Assembly: GCA_903820085.1 (NCBI GenBank) | Contig: CAIJGA010000020.1 | Span: 1-64,000 of the forward strand | Length of the DNA stretch: 64,000 nucleotides | Origin: an uncultured Chlorobiaceae bacterium | Lineage (GTDB): Bacteria > Bacteroidota > Chlorobiia > Chlorobiales > Chlorobiaceae | Reading direction: 5' to 3' | Part shown: positions 18,899 through 27,638 of the stretch, in pieces | Layout: every line of letters begins with the position of its first letter | Numbering within the stretch: position 1 is the stretch's first letter | The notes under the pieces: generated by a model | Told to the model about the DNA's origin: nothing | Seen by the model: the letters and a program-made list of their open reading frames with translations, nothing else | The model's database searches: none | Position numbers and translations under genes: made by a program

Positions 18899-20275
18899 AT
18901 GAACAGGATAAGAGCGATACTTTTGTTTTTGCTGCTGGTTGTGCTTTGCACAGCGACTTCGTTCCGTCATGCTGCCGCTGCTCCGGTGGAGCCGAAATCA
19001 ATTACCCTTGACGAAGCGGTACGTATCGGGCTCGAAAGAAGCCGCTCGCTGCAAATCGCCCGCCTAGACCGCGACATGGCAGGCCAGAAAATCCGCCAGA
19101 CCTGGTCGGAGGTGCTGCCTCAGATCACCTCCTCGTTTACCTATACCCGCACCCTGAAACCCACCGTCCTTCTTTTGCCTGACCAGGGTTTTCCCGGTTT
19201 TCCCACTAAACTCGAAACAAGCTCCGACAATGCCGGGCATGCCACCCTTGATGTCCGTCAGCCGCTGTTCAATTTGTCGGCCCTTGCCGGTATCAATGCT
19301 GCAGGCATAGTCCGCAAGATGAGCGAAGAGGCTTACCGCAATACCCAGGCAGCCGTTGTTGCCGATATCAAGATATCCTATTTCGACGCCCTCATCTCAA
19401 AAGACCAGTTGCATCTGATTGAACAGAGCATTGCCCGCTGGGAAGAGTCAAGAAGAGACACCAGAGCGATGTTCCGGCAGGGGGTTGCAGCTGATATCGA
19501 CACCCTCAAGGCATTTCTCTCGGTTGAAAATCTCCGGCCTGATCTCATACAGGCGCAAAGCCGGGTTGCCATTACCATGACCAAGCTGAAAAATGCGATG
19601 GGCCTCCCGGCCGACAGCAGCGTGGTATTGAGCGGAAAGCTTGAACTCTCTTCAAAATCTTACCCTCTTGATATTGCTGCGGCATATCAGGAAGCCCTTG
19701 ATTCCCGGCCTGATCTTCGTATGCTTGATTTGCAGGTCAAGGCAGAAGGCGAAAAAATCAATGCCGCCCGTGCCGAGCACTTTCCAGTGATTTCCGCATT
19801 TGGCAAGCTTGAGACGCAAACAGCCTTTAACGACAAGACTCGGCCCTCTGATTCCGTCTGGCCGGCCTCATCTTCCGTCGGACTTCAGTTCACCCTCCCG
19901 ATTTTTACCGGTTTCCGCATCAGCTCACAGGTTGAGCAGGCCAGGATAGCGCAACTGCAGACCCGCACCAGGCTTGAAGATCTCAAAGCCAACGTCAGGG
20001 CCGAAATTGAAGTAAGGGTTTTAAACTACAAAGAGGCGCAAAAAAGAATTGAAGTACAGTCTGCAACCATCAGTGTCGCAGAGCGCAGCTATAAAATATC
20101 GCTGCTGCGTTTCAAGGAAGGAATCGGCTCCCGTCTTGAACTGACTGATGCCGAACTCCAGCTCAACAAGGCAAAAACAAACTATCTGCAGGCCGTCTAC
20201 GACTATCTGGTTGCAGGCACGCAGCTCGACAAAGCTTTGGGCCGCATGCGGGTTGAACTTGCTTCAAAGGGCTGA
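18899..20275 (+). CDS. TolC family outer membrane efflux/secretion protein
   Basis: This 458-residue outer-membrane channel protein has a Sec signal peptide (MNRIRAILLFLLLVVLC... ending AAAA). Two repeated TolC/OEP units follow: ITLDEAVRIGLERSRSLQIA opens the first, and the second opens with PLDIAAAYQEALDSRPDLRML. Long amphipathic coiled-coil helices are evident (VEQARIAQLQTRTRLEDLKANVRAEIEVRVLNY...). The family joins to periplasmic adaptors and inner-membrane pumps, but no pump or adaptor gene is adjacent: the next gene is convergent and overlaps its end by 12 bases. Which transporter it serves is not visible here. Confidence 0.92.
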   Translation: MNRIRAILLFLLLVVLCTATSFRHAAAAPVEPKSITLDEAVRIGLERSRSLQIARLDRDMAGQKIRQTWSEVLPQITSSFTYTRTLKPTVLLLPDQGFPGFPTKLETSSDNAGHATLDVRQPLFNLSALAGINAAGIVRKMSEEAYRNTQAAVVADIKISYFDALISKDQLHLIEQSIARWEESRRDTRAMFRQGVAADIDTLKAFLSVENLRPDLIQAQSRVAITMTKLKNAMGLPADSSVVLSGKLELSSKSYPLDIAAAYQEALDSRPDLRMLDLQVKAEGEKINAARAEHFPVISAFGKLETQTAFNDKTRPSDSVWPASSSVGLQFTLPIFTGFRISSQVEQARIAQLQTRTRLEDLKANVRAEIEVRVLNYKEAQKRIEVQSATISVAERSYKISLLRFKEGIGSRLELTDAELQLNKAKTNYLQAVYDYLVAGTQLDKALGRMRVELASKG

Positions 20276-21232
20276 TTGACGGGCGGCTTCAAGTGTTTTT
20301 ATTTTTGCATAATAGATAAAACTTGAAGCCTTTTCAGGCCTGAAAAAGCCCTTGCCAACATCAACCGCGGTCCGGTAAAGTGCGTAGCCAACCCGCAATA
20401 CCGTAAACGGCATTCCATCTCTTTTGCAACGCAGTTTTTCGCTGTGCAGGGTGTTGTAGAGCGTGTCAGGAAAGTAGGGAAGCCGCTTGAAAATGCTCAG
20501 GTTATGCATTTCCAGCAGCTTGGCAAGTGTATCCGGCACGAAGTGGTAGAGATGGCGCGGCGCATCCCAGGCTATCCAGTTTTCCTTATAATGCCTTGCA
20601 TCATAACTTTCCGGGTTCGGCAGCGCAATAATGAGCACTCCCTCCGGCGCAAGCCTTTCAGCCGCATAAGCAAGGGTTTCGTGGATGGCATGAATATGCT
20701 CAAGGGTGTGCCACAAGACAATCCGATCAAACATCATCTCCTTGTCCGCTGCATCGCTCACTGAAGGATAGACCTTTAATTCAAAAACAGTCCGGGCATA
20801 ATCTGCAGCTTCCGGCTCAGGCTCTACTCCGGCCAGATTCTTGAGCGGAATTCCCTTTTTCAGGTGAAAACAGTTCAGCAGATCTCCGGTTGAACAGCCT
20901 ATTTCAAGTACACGAACTTGCCGTAAGGGTTTTCGGCACTCATTCAGGATGAGGCCGGCCCGGTAACGAAGCAGCAATGACCGTGCGGCAAGATAGGCCC
21001 TCTCTGCGATGGTGGCATGTTTTTGGGCATGCAGGTGCGGATCATATTGCCCGGTGTGGTAATGAAGGGCTATTTCAGAGCTATCGGGACGGGGATTGGT
21101 CATAATGAGCCCTGAAGCGCTGGAACGCTGAAGCATCCATTGCTCTTTTCCTGCAGCATCAAAACGGTCGGGAACCTGGAGCCAGGGGATGAACCCGGCA
21201 GAGCCGCTTATCGGGCACGGAGCGCTTTCCAT
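20264..21232 (-). CDS. Class I SAM-dependent methyltransferase
   Basis: This 322-residue protein has a central Rossmann methyltransferase: motif I VLEIGCSTGDLL (~110), acidic loop VEPEPEAADYA, and motif IV region DRIVLWHTLEHIHAIHETL. The pattern IAWDAPRHLYHFVPDTL near 230 is typical of Methyltransf_23-type enzymes of surface-sugar metabolism. The N-terminal ~60 residues (including PRPDSSEIALHYHTGQYD) resemble the leader domain of that family, but most of its usual zinc cysteines are missing. It precedes a HIT hydrolase gene on the minus strand and overlaps the tolC end by 12 bases. Substrate unknown. Confidence 0.83.
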   Translation of the reverse strand: MESAPCPISGSAGFIPWLQVPDRFDAAGKEQWMLQRSSASGLIMTNPRPDSSEIALHYHTGQYDPHLHAQKHATIAERAYLAARSLLLRYRAGLILNECRKPLRQVRVLEIGCSTGDLLNCFHLKKGIPLKNLAGVEPEPEAADYARTVFELKVYPSVSDAADKEMMFDRIVLWHTLEHIHAIHETLAYAAERLAPEGVLIIALPNPESYDARHYKENWIAWDAPRHLYHFVPDTLAKLLEMHNLSIFKRLPYFPDTLYNTLHSEKLRCKRDGMPFTVLRVGYALYRTAVDVGKGFFRPEKASSFIYYAKIKTLEAARQSAL

Positions 21233-21245
21233 TCAGCAAACGAGA

Positions 21246-21764
21246 CTATTGCCCTTCTGCCCGGGTAAGGTCAGCAAACGCTTTTCTCAGGTTTTGATAG
21301 GTCGAGCGCATATCATTGCTCAGCACTTTGGCATCAGCGAGAACCGGCATGAAATTGGTATCGCCTTCCCAGCGCGGGACAATATGGAAGTGAATATGGT
21401 TGTCGACGCTTCCGCCGGCAACGCGACCAAGATTGGCGCCCACGTTGAACCCCTGCGGCCGCAAGGTAATCTTCAGGGCCTTGATAGACAGATCGGTCAA
21501 CTCCATGACCTCAAGTTTTGTCTCCTTGTCGAGCTCTGAAAAGTCCGGAGTCTGCTGGTAGGGTATCACCATAAGATGCCCGCAATTGTACGGGTAGAGG
21601 TTCATGATGATGAAGCATTTTTTTGCCCTGTAGAGCACAAACCGCTTCTCATCTTCATCGGGAGGGATATCAGCAAAAACAGATTTGCCGTCTTTGCCTG
21701 CAGGCTTGTCATCCTTGAAAGACTGCATGTAAACTTCACGCCATGGTGAATACATTCTGTTCAT
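21246..21764 (-). CDS. HIT family nucleotide hydrolase/transferase (AP4A phosphorylase-like)
   Basis: This 172-residue histidine-triad protein has the catalytic motif HIHFHIVPRWEGD in the form H-x-H-x-H. It also has NLYPYNCGHLMVIPYQQTPDFSEL and GFNVGANLGRVAGGSVDNH, which match the branch annotated as bacterial ATP adenylyltransferase-like HIT proteins. A Lys/Asp-rich segment precedes YRAKKCFIIMN. It probably cleaves dinucleoside polyphosphates or adenylated nucleotides. The methyltransferase gene follows downstream on the same strand within 13 bases; two tRNA-Leu genes lie just upstream on the same strand. Confidence 0.9.
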   Translation of the reverse strand: MNRMYSPWREVYMQSFKDDKPAGKDGKSVFADIPPDEDEKRFVLYRAKKCFIIMNLYPYNCGHLMVIPYQQTPDFSELDKETKLEVMELTDLSIKALKITLRPQGFNVGANLGRVAGGSVDNHIHFHIVPRWEGDTNFMPVLADAKVLSNDMRSTYQNLRKAFADLTRAEGQ

Positions 21765-21806
21765 GGAGAGGTCGTCCTGCTAAGATTGCGTGGGATTTGA
21801 GAATCG

Positions 21807-21891
21807 TACCAAAGATGGGAATCGAACCCACACGAGTTATTCACTCACTGGATTTTGAGTCCAGCGCGTCTACCAGTTCCGCCACTTTGGC
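21807..21891 (-). tRNA. tRNA-Leu (anticodon CAA)
   Basis: Read on the minus strand this is an 85-base class II tRNA. The acceptor GCCAAAG pairs with CTTTGGT (G-U at the first pair) before discriminator A. The anticodon arm is CTGGA-CTCAAAA-TCCAG with anticodon CAA. There is a long variable arm, and the T arm contains GGTTCGATTCC. CCA is not encoded. A second leucine tRNA lies 14 bases away in the same orientation. Confidence 0.96.
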
Positions 21892-21905
21892 CTGTAATTG
21901 AGCGG

Positions 21906-21987
21906 TGCGAGAGAAGGGAATCGAACCCTCACGCCTCACGGCACTAGTTCCTAAGACTAGCGTGTATACCAATTTCACCACTCTCGC
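21906..21987 (-). tRNA. tRNA-Leu (anticodon UAG)
   Basis: This minus-strand class II tRNA has acceptor GCGAGAG pairing with CTCTCGC, discriminator A, anticodon arm CTAGT-CTTAGGA-ACTAG with anticodon UAG, a long variable arm and a T loop GGTTCGATTCCC. CCA is not encoded. It is probably co-transcribed with the tRNA-Leu(CAA) gene. Confidence 0.96.
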
Positions 21988-22098
21988 AGTACAGGCTGAT
22001 AATATACGTGGTTTTTGTTCTAATAAAAACTATCTTTCGACATACTTTTGCGGCGTATGACGCTAACATTTTCATTCCGGATTATACGTTTTGAGCCT

Positions 22099-22692
22099 AT
22101 GCCGTTTACTTTACACCGTCTTGCAAACGTTATCTCCTGGGTGATCAGTCCGATTGTTGTTGCGCCAGCAGTATATATCGCCATTGTCCTGCTTGGATAC
22201 CGGGGTGACGTTAAAAGCATCTCTTATCTGGTTGTCCTTTTTGTTTCCAGCACGATTGCCCCCATTCTTCTGATATCCGGTCTCAAAAAAATTGGCCGAA
22301 TATCCGACTACAATATCACCTTCCGCGAGCAGCGCTTTCTTCCCCTGCTGGTATTGATTGCCGTCAACGCCCTTGGTTATGAATTCATGAAACAGCTTCA
22401 TCCCCCCCGGCTTCTTACCGGTATCCTGCTCTTCAATGCCGTCAATACCGTCTTTATTCTGCTGATCACCCTTCAGTGGAAGATCAGCATCCATCTCTTT
22501 ACCTTTTGCTCATCGGTCGGGCTGCTCTTTATGCAGTTCGGCACGGTTTCGTTATGGCTGCTGTTGCTGGTACCGGTTCTTATGTGGTCAAGAATTGAAC
22601 TTAAAGCCCATAATTTCATGCAAACCCTTGTGGGTGCAACGGTAGGATTTGCCGTAATGGTTGCGGAGCTGCAATGGTGGACGGGACTGTAA
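22099..22692 (+). CDS. PAP2-like polytopic membrane protein
   Basis: This ~197-residue protein is almost entirely membrane helices (about six) with short loops. The arrangement and the start TLHRLANVISWVISPIVVAPAVY resemble PAP2-superfamily (lipid phosphate phosphatase-like) proteins of Chlorobi and Bacteroidetes. The catalytic PAP2 signature (KxxxxxxRP ... PSGH ... SRxxxxxHxxxD) is not clearly present, though WSRIELKAHNFMQTLVG near the C-terminus looks like a remnant of the SRxxxxxH motif. Activity is therefore doubtful. ATG 22099 fits better than one 51 bases upstream, which would add a basic non-hydrophobic leader. Its end overlaps the next gene by 19 bases. Confidence 0.6.
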   Translation: MPFTLHRLANVISWVISPIVVAPAVYIAIVLLGYRGDVKSISYLVVLFVSSTIAPILLISGLKKIGRISDYNITFREQRFLPLLVLIAVNALGYEFMKQLHPPRLLTGILLFNAVNTVFILLITLQWKISIHLFTFCSSVGLLFMQFGTVSLWLLLLVPVLMWSRIELKAHNFMQTLVGATVGFAVMVAELQWWTGL

Positions 22693-23738
22693 ACCGGAAG
22701 AAATATGCCGTTGTTGTCACTACATACGGAGAGGTTGAAAAGGTTACCGTAGGAGCCCTGTGGCCCTGTTCACGGAAAATCCTCAAGGTCGTTACCCGCC
22801 AGATTGTTAAAATACCGACAGCAATGATCTATTTTATTGCTGATTACCGTTCAACCAAGCACTATTTCAACTGGAAGCTGAACCGATACCGCTCTTCGCT
22901 CCTAGCCATTAACCGTGCGCAAAAAAACACGCTTGCAGGCTTTATTGCAGCAAGCGGCAGCCAGTTTCTTTCAGCGGCCGAGGTCAACGTTTTTGACGCA
23001 TACTATTTTGTTCCGCCCTATCTCGATGATCTGCTCCAGCAGTTGCGCCAGGAGTATGACGGAATAGTAGTGGTACCGATGATTCCCGTCGAATCAGCAT
23101 TCTCCTGCGGCGTGGCCTGCCAGATGGTTATCGACCAGTTTGGCGACAGCACCTTTGCCAAGGTAAAAGTGATGAGCAAACTGTGGAAAGATGACCAGCT
23201 TCACCATATTTATATAGACTACCTTTTCAGGCAGCTATCTGCTTCTGTGCGTTTGCTTAAAAACCGGAAAATAGGTCTTGTGCTGGTCATTCACGGCACA
23301 CTGGTAAAAAATCGTGCCGGCAAGCCACCGAAACTCTTTACCGGGCTTGAGGAGACCATCGCGTTTTTCGAGGTGATGAAGCGTAAAATCATGGCTCATC
23401 CCGGCAATATTTTCACCGACGTTCGCCAGGGCTGCATGAACCATTCAACCGGAGGGGAGTGGACTTCCGATACCATTGAGCGTGCGCTTGAGGAGTTTAA
23501 GCGTGAGGGGTATGAGGGTGTGGTCATGTTTCCTTACGGCTTTTTTGCCGACAACAGCGAGACTGAATATGATGCGTGCAAAAAACTTGAGACAGCGGCA
23601 TTCCCTGTGTCACAGTATGTCAGATGCATCAATGATTCTCCTGAATTTGGACGCTGGCTTGCCGGTCGGGTGCTCGATGAGCTGCAGACGCTCAACAACC
23701 TGCAGGACGCCTTTGAAAGTCTTGCACATAACCAGTAA
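22674..23738 (+). CDS. Ferrochelatase-like protein (HemH family)
   Basis: This 354-residue protein resembles ferrochelatase, the enzyme that inserts Fe2+ into protoporphyrin IX. The supposed metal-handling His is His207 in LVLVIHGTLVKN, and the acidic partner is in GFFADNSETEYDACKKL (290-306), the counterpart of the family's GFxxDxxETLxE motif. YDGIVVVPMIPVESAFSCGVA matches the strand-and-loop normally reading VVLPLYPQYS. The region before residue 90 diverges and lacks the usual LLNLGGP start; the PLYPQYS loop is also altered. It may be a true ferrochelatase or a chelatase-like protein with another substrate. It overlaps the preceding membrane-protein gene by 19 bases and is followed 11 bases later by a TPR gene. 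Confidence 0.72.
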   Translation: MVDGTVNRKKYAVVVTTYGEVEKVTVGALWPCSRKILKVVTRQIVKIPTAMIYFIADYRSTKHYFNWKLNRYRSSLLAINRAQKNTLAGFIAASGSQFLSAAEVNVFDAYYFVPPYLDDLLQQLRQEYDGIVVVPMIPVESAFSCGVACQMVIDQFGDSTFAKVKVMSKLWKDDQLHHIYIDYLFRQLSASVRLLKNRKIGLVLVIHGTLVKNRAGKPPKLFTGLEETIAFFEVMKRKIMAHPGNIFTDVRQGCMNHSTGGEWTSDTIERALEEFKREGYEGVVMFPYGFFADNSETEYDACKKLETAAFPVSQYVRCINDSPEFGRWLAGRVLDELQTLNNLQDAFESLAHNQ

Positions 23739-23749
23739 ATTTTTGATAT

Positions 23750-24355
23750 TTGAACGCTGTAGATGACAAACAAAGAGAGCCACTGGAGATTGAACTTCAG
23801 GAGGATCCCGAAAATCCGCTCAAGCAGTATGCATTGGCAAGGCTTTATATTGACTCTCAACGCAACGCCGAGGCGCTTGAACTGCTCGACCGTTGCATTC
23901 AGGTCAGGCGTCGCGATCCGGAGATGCTCTATGCTCGTGCCGTTACCAACATCTCAATGGGCGCCTACCGCAAAGCGGCATGCGACTTGTTGAAAACCAT
24001 CGTGCTCGATCGCAGTTTCATGCAGGCTTACAAGCATCTCGGCTTTGTGCAGTTTACCCTTGGCAAAGAAGAAGCTGCGCTGAAAACCCTGAAAAAAGCG
24101 CTGGAGATTGATCCGGAATATGCCGATATCTATTGTGTTCTTGGCGATACCTACCTTGATTTGGGTGAGTTTGATCACGCAAGGGAGGCTTTCGAAAAAG
24201 CACTCGACCTCGAACCCGACAACCCTGAGCCTCACAGCAAGCTCGCCATGTATTATCTGGCAAGAGGAGATATGAAAGGGCTGAAAAGGGAGTATGAACT
24301 ATTAAAAACACTCGACGCAGCATTGGCCGAGCAGATTGGAAGCCTCTTTTTTTAA
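23750..24355 (+). CDS. Tetratricopeptide repeat protein
   Basis: This 201-residue soluble protein is built of about five TPR units, clearest in FMQAYKHLGFVQFTLGKEEAALKTLKKALEIDPEYA and the following ADIYCVLGDTYLDLGEFDHAREAFEKALDLEPDN. No signal peptide is seen. The only plausible start is TTG at 23750 in the gap after the ferrochelatase-like gene; no strong ribosome binding site is visible. TPR proteins scaffold complexes, and the partner is not evident. Confidence 0.8.
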   Translation: MNAVDDKQREPLEIELQEDPENPLKQYALARLYIDSQRNAEALELLDRCIQVRRRDPEMLYARAVTNISMGAYRKAACDLLKTIVLDRSFMQAYKHLGFVQFTLGKEEAALKTLKKALEIDPEYADIYCVLGDTYLDLGEFDHAREAFEKALDLEPDNPEPHSKLAMYYLARGDMKGLKREYELLKTLDAALAEQIGSLFF

Positions 24356-24358
24356 AAT

Positions 24359-24613
24359 ATGATGAAACTATTTCCTGATTTTGAAACCAAGAAGCGGTTT
24401 ATGAAAACCGGCCTTCCCATTATTGCCGGTATTGCATGGTCGCCAATCATCTGGATTGTTGTTCTGGCTGTTTTGGGTCCGTCACTGTTTGCCCTGACCG
24501 CTTCCTGGCCAGTCACGCTGGCGATTACCTTTTTTGTCGTATTATTTACAGCACTCTTCTTAATGAAGTTTTTCATCCGCCTCGGAGCTAAATTTTATGG
24601 CGAAAGCAATTGA
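24359..24613 (+). CDS. Small two-helix membrane protein, unknown function
   Basis: This 84-residue protein has a charged N-terminus (MMKLFPDFETKKRFMKTG) and two long hydrophobic helices (IAGIAWSPIIWIVVLAVLG and WPVTLAITFFVVLFTALFL), ending in a basic tail. It starts 3 bases after the TPR gene stop and is probably in the same transcript. No family is recognised. A terminator-like hairpin follows, separating it from the complex I operon. Confidence 0.65.
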   Translation: MMKLFPDFETKKRFMKTGLPIIAGIAWSPIIWIVVLAVLGPSLFALTASWPVTLAITFFVVLFTALFLMKFFIRLGAKFYGESN

Positions 24614-24662
24614 TTGCCTAACAAACTTGGCTTGATGCCGGAAAAAGCAATACCATAAAAAG

Positions 24663-24719
24663 TTATGAGCTTTACGGCCCGAAAAATACCGTTTGGCTCA
24701 TAAAAACCTTCTTTTTTTC
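24663..24719 (+). terminator. Probable Rho-independent terminator before the complex I operon
   Basis: TTATGAGC (24663-24670) pairs with GCTCATAA (24696-24703). An inner ACGG/CCGT helix (74-77 / 89-92) is separated from it by a 3x3 internal loop. AAACCTTCTTTTTTTCT follows. The T tract is offset by six bases, so strength is uncertain. Confidence 0.5.
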
Positions 24720-24830
24720 TGTGAGCAAAGGAGATTTTTTTTATATTTGCATTCCTGTAACAAAGTTATGTCTGCAGGATCAAAAAGTATCAAGCTGTGT
24801 TCGACCGGGATTAACTCAAATTGGCGTTAC

Positions 24831-25262
24831 ATGGATCAGACTCTGAGTAATTTTGGCAATGTTTTTGCGTTTCTCGCACTTGGTGTCGTATTTGTCGCCG
24901 GAGGTTATCTCACCGCCCGGCTCCTTCGTCCCAGCAGGCCCAACCCCGCCAAAAATTCAACCTACGAATGCGGCGAAGAAGCCGTAGGCAGCGCCTGGGT
25001 GAAGTTCAATATCCGCTTTTATGTCGTAGCCCTTATCTTTATCATTTTTGATGTTGAGGTAGTCTTCCTCTATCCCTGGGCAACAGTTTTCAAGAAGCTT
25101 GGCGAGTTTGCACTTGTTGAGGCTCTTGTTTTTGCCGGTATTCTTGTGCTCGGTCTTGCATATGCATGGGTAAAAGGGGATCTCGACTGGGTACGGCCCA
25201 CCCCCAATATCCCCAAAATGCCTGAAATGCCGTCCTCAAAATCCAGCTCTCTCAGGGGTTAA
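24831..25262 (+). CDS. nuoA: NADH-quinone oxidoreductase subunit A (NuoA/NdhC)
   Basis: This is a membrane subunit at the junction between arms of complex I. At 143 residues it has three helices and the invariant motifs [20 protein letters not shown] and [12 protein letters not shown]. The start ATG 24831 ([18 protein letters not shown]) fits the family; a longer in-frame reading would only add Cys-containing non-homologous sequence. It is first gene of an 11-gene operon in the order A-B-C-D-H-I-J-K-L-M-N. The Pro-rich tail ([15 protein letters not shown]) extends past the last helix. Confidence 0.96.
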   Translation: MDQTLSNFGNVFAFLALGVVFVAGGYLTARLLRPSRPNPAKNSTYECGEEAVGSAWVKFNIRFYVVALIFIIFDVEVVFLYPWATVFKKLGEFALVEALVFAGILVLGLAYAWVKGDLDWVRPTPNIPKMPEMPSSKSSSLRG

Positions 25263-25289
25263 CTCCTTTCACCATATTTTTTTGCCGTT

Positions 25290-25859
25290 ATGGGTTTACT
25301 TGATGCCGGGATAACAAATCATAATGTTCTTGTAACATCGGTTGACAATGTTCTCAACTGGGCTCGGTTGTCCTCACTCTGGCCGATGGGTTTTGGTCTT
25401 GCATGTTGCGCTATTGAAATGATGGCGACCAATGCATCCAATTACGATCTCGAACGTTTCGGTATTTTTCCCCGCTCCTCTCCCCGTCAGTCCGATCTGA
25501 TGATTGTTGCCGGTACCGTAACCATGAAGATGGCCGAAAGAGTTATTCGTCTTTATGAGCAGATGCCCGAACCCCGTTATGTTCTCTCGATGGGAAGCTG
25601 CTCCAACTGCGGAGGTCCCTACTGGGAGCATGGCTATCATGTCCTTAAGGGTGTTGACCGTATTATTCCTGTTGATGTCTACGTCCCGGGTTGTCCGCCA
25701 AGACCCGAATCGCTGATCGGTGGTCTTATGAAAGTTCAGGAGTTGATCCGCATGGAGCAGATTGGTATTTCCAGAGCAGACGCACTGAAAAAGCTGGCTG
25801 AAAAAAGTGTTGATCCCCAGTTCGTTATTGAGCAGGAGCGTAAGGCTGTCGGAGCATAA
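25290..25859 (+). CDS. nuoB: NADH-quinone oxidoreductase subunit B (NuoB/NdhK), N2 cluster
   Basis: This peripheral-arm subunit holds the terminal [4Fe-4S] cluster N2 next to the quinone site. At 189 residues it has ligands in [11 protein letters not shown] (tandem Cys), [21 protein letters not shown], and [14 protein letters not shown], all conserved. [27 protein letters not shown] is typical. The gaps to nuoA and nuoC are under 30 bases. Confidence 0.97.
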   Translation: MGLLDAGITNHNVLVTSVDNVLNWARLSSLWPMGFGLACCAIEMMATNASNYDLERFGIFPRSSPRQSDLMIVAGTVTMKMAERVIRLYEQMPEPRYVLSMGSCSNCGGPYWEHGYHVLKGVDRIIPVDVYVPGCPPRPESLIGGLMKVQELIRMEQIGISRADALKKLAEKSVDPQFVIEQERKAVGA

Positions 25860-25885
25860 TTAAATAAACCAAGCATACCACTCAG

Positions 25886-26404
25886 ATGGAAGAAGGTAAG
25901 GTTTTTTCGCAGTCGGTTCAGCAAAGTGCAGCGGCTTATGCGATTATCCATGAAAAATTCGGTGTAGCAGTGTCGGCTTTCGACGCCAATGAAACCATGC
26001 CGTTTTTTGAGGTACTCGATACCGCGCTCTGGCCTGATATCGCTCTTTTCATGCGCGATCATGCCAGGCTGAAGTTCAATTATATGGCGTGCCTGAGCGG
26101 TGTGGATTACCAGGCCGAAGAGAAGGTGGGCATTGTCTGCAATTTCGAGTCACTTGGACTGTTCAACCATAAGCTCGCCGTCAAGGTCAAGTGTGCGCGC
26201 AATGGCGGTTCTATACCAAGCGTTGCCTATGTCTGGCATACGGCCAACTGGCATGAACGCGAAGCTTACGACATGTTCGGCATGCTCTTTACCGGCCATC
26301 CCGAATTGAAAAGAATTCTCTGTCCTGACGATTGGGAAGGTTTCCCGCTCCTCAAGGATTACAAGGTACAGGAATCGTATCACGGAATAAAGGTGCCCTA
26401 CTAA
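25886..26404 (+). CDS. nuoC: NADH-quinone oxidoreductase subunit C (NuoC/NdhJ)
   Basis: This is the 30-kDa peripheral-arm subunit. It is 172 residues long with [13 protein letters not shown] and the signature [43 protein letters not shown]. It is separate from nuoD, unlike the fused NuoCD of enterobacteria, consistent with the cyanobacterial/chlorobial arrangement. The N-terminal ~40 residues are variable. Confidence 0.96.
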   Translation: MEEGKVFSQSVQQSAAAYAIIHEKFGVAVSAFDANETMPFFEVLDTALWPDIALFMRDHARLKFNYMACLSGVDYQAEEKVGIVCNFESLGLFNHKLAVKVKCARNGGSIPSVAYVWHTANWHEREAYDMFGMLFTGHPELKRILCPDDWEGFPLLKDYKVQESYHGIKVPY

Positions 26405-26435
26405 CAGTGGTTTTAATAGTAAAAGCAGCTCAAGT

Positions 26436-27638
26436 ATGCAGGAATTAGATACATCCGGACTGGGTTCGGTCAGGGTTACCCGAAAAAGCGATAACGTCGT
26501 CGTTATTGAAAAGGATCTTGCCACCGAGCAGATGGTCCTTGCCATGGGCCCTCAGCATCCGTCAACACATGGTGTTCTCAAGCTGGAATGTCTTACCGAT
26601 GGCGAGGTGATTACCGAAGCGGTACCCTATCTCGGATATCTTCACCGTTGTTTCGAGAAGTGTTGCGAGAATGTTGACTACCCGGCCATTGTTCCCTATA
26701 CCGATCGCCTTGATTACCTGGCAGGTATGAACAGTGAGTTTGCCTATGCTCTCACCGTCGAAAAGCTTCTTGATATCGAAATTCCCCGCCGGGTCGAGTT
26801 TATCCGTGTTATTGTTGCCGAGCTGAACAGGATTGCATCGCATCTTGTGGCCATCGGTACCTACGGCATCGACCTTGGCGCATTTACCCCCTTTCTTTTC
26901 TGTTTTCGTGATCGTGAAATTATTCTCGGTCTCCTCGAATGGGCTTCAGGCGCCAGAATGCTCTATAACTATATCTGGATTGGTGGCCTTGCCTATGACG
27001 TCCCCTCAGATTTTCTCAAGAGAGTCAGCGAGTTTGTCACCTATTTCAGGCCGAAAGCCGTTGAGCTTTGCAACCTTCTCACCAAAAACGAGATTTTTGT
27101 AAAACGCACAAGAGGAATAGGCATCATGCCGGCTGATGTAGCCATCAACTACGGCTGGTCAGGCCCCATGCTTCGCGGTTCGGGAGTCAAGTGGGATTTG
27201 AGGAGAAACGACCCCTATTCAATCTATCCGGAACTCGATTTTAACGTAGCGGTGCCTGACGGCAAGGTCTCCGTTATTGGCGACTGCCTGTCACGCCACC
27301 TGGTCCGTGCCCTTGAAATGGAAGAGAGCCTTAAAATTATCGAGCAGTGCATCAGCAAGATGCCAACCGCCGAAGGCTTCAATCCAAGATCAGCCATTCC
27401 AAAGCGCATCCGTCCAAAAGCCGGTGAAGTTTACGGCCGTGCCGAAAACCCCCGCGGCGAACTTGGCTTTTACATCCTGAGCGACGGAAAATCGACCAAA
27501 CCTGTTCGCTGCAAGGGCCGTTCATCCTGCTTTGTCAATCTTTCAGCGATGAAAGACCTTTCAAAAGGTCAGCTTATACCCGATCTTGTCGCCATTATCG
27601 GCAGCATCGATATCGTACTCGGGGAGGTTGACCGATGA
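26436..27638 (+). CDS. nuoD: NADH-quinone oxidoreductase subunit D (NuoD/NdhH)
   Basis: This is the 49-kDa subunit forming the quinone pocket with NuoB. It is 400 residues long. The conserved [15 protein letters not shown] carries the quinone-binding His. [41 protein letters not shown]-type [15 protein letters not shown], and the C-terminal [13 protein letters not shown] are all family marks. It is homologous to NiFe hydrogenase large subunits but lacks their nickel cysteines. Its stop overlaps the nuoH start (ATGA). Confidence 0.97.
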   Translation: MQELDTSGLGSVRVTRKSDNVVVIEKDLATEQMVLAMGPQHPSTHGVLKLECLTDGEVITEAVPYLGYLHRCFEKCCENVDYPAIVPYTDRLDYLAGMNSEFAYALTVEKLLDIEIPRRVEFIRVIVAELNRIASHLVAIGTYGIDLGAFTPFLFCFRDREIILGLLEWASGARMLYNYIWIGGLAYDVPSDFLKRVSEFVTYFRPKAVELCNLLTKNEIFVKRTRGIGIMPADVAINYGWSGPMLRGSGVKWDLRRNDPYSIYPELDFNVAVPDGKVSVIGDCLSRHLVRALEMEESLKIIEQCISKMPTAEGFNPRSAIPKRIRPKAGEVYGRAENPRGELGFYILSDGKSTKPVRCKGRSSCFVNLSAMKDLSKGQLIPDLVAIIGSIDIVLGEVDR

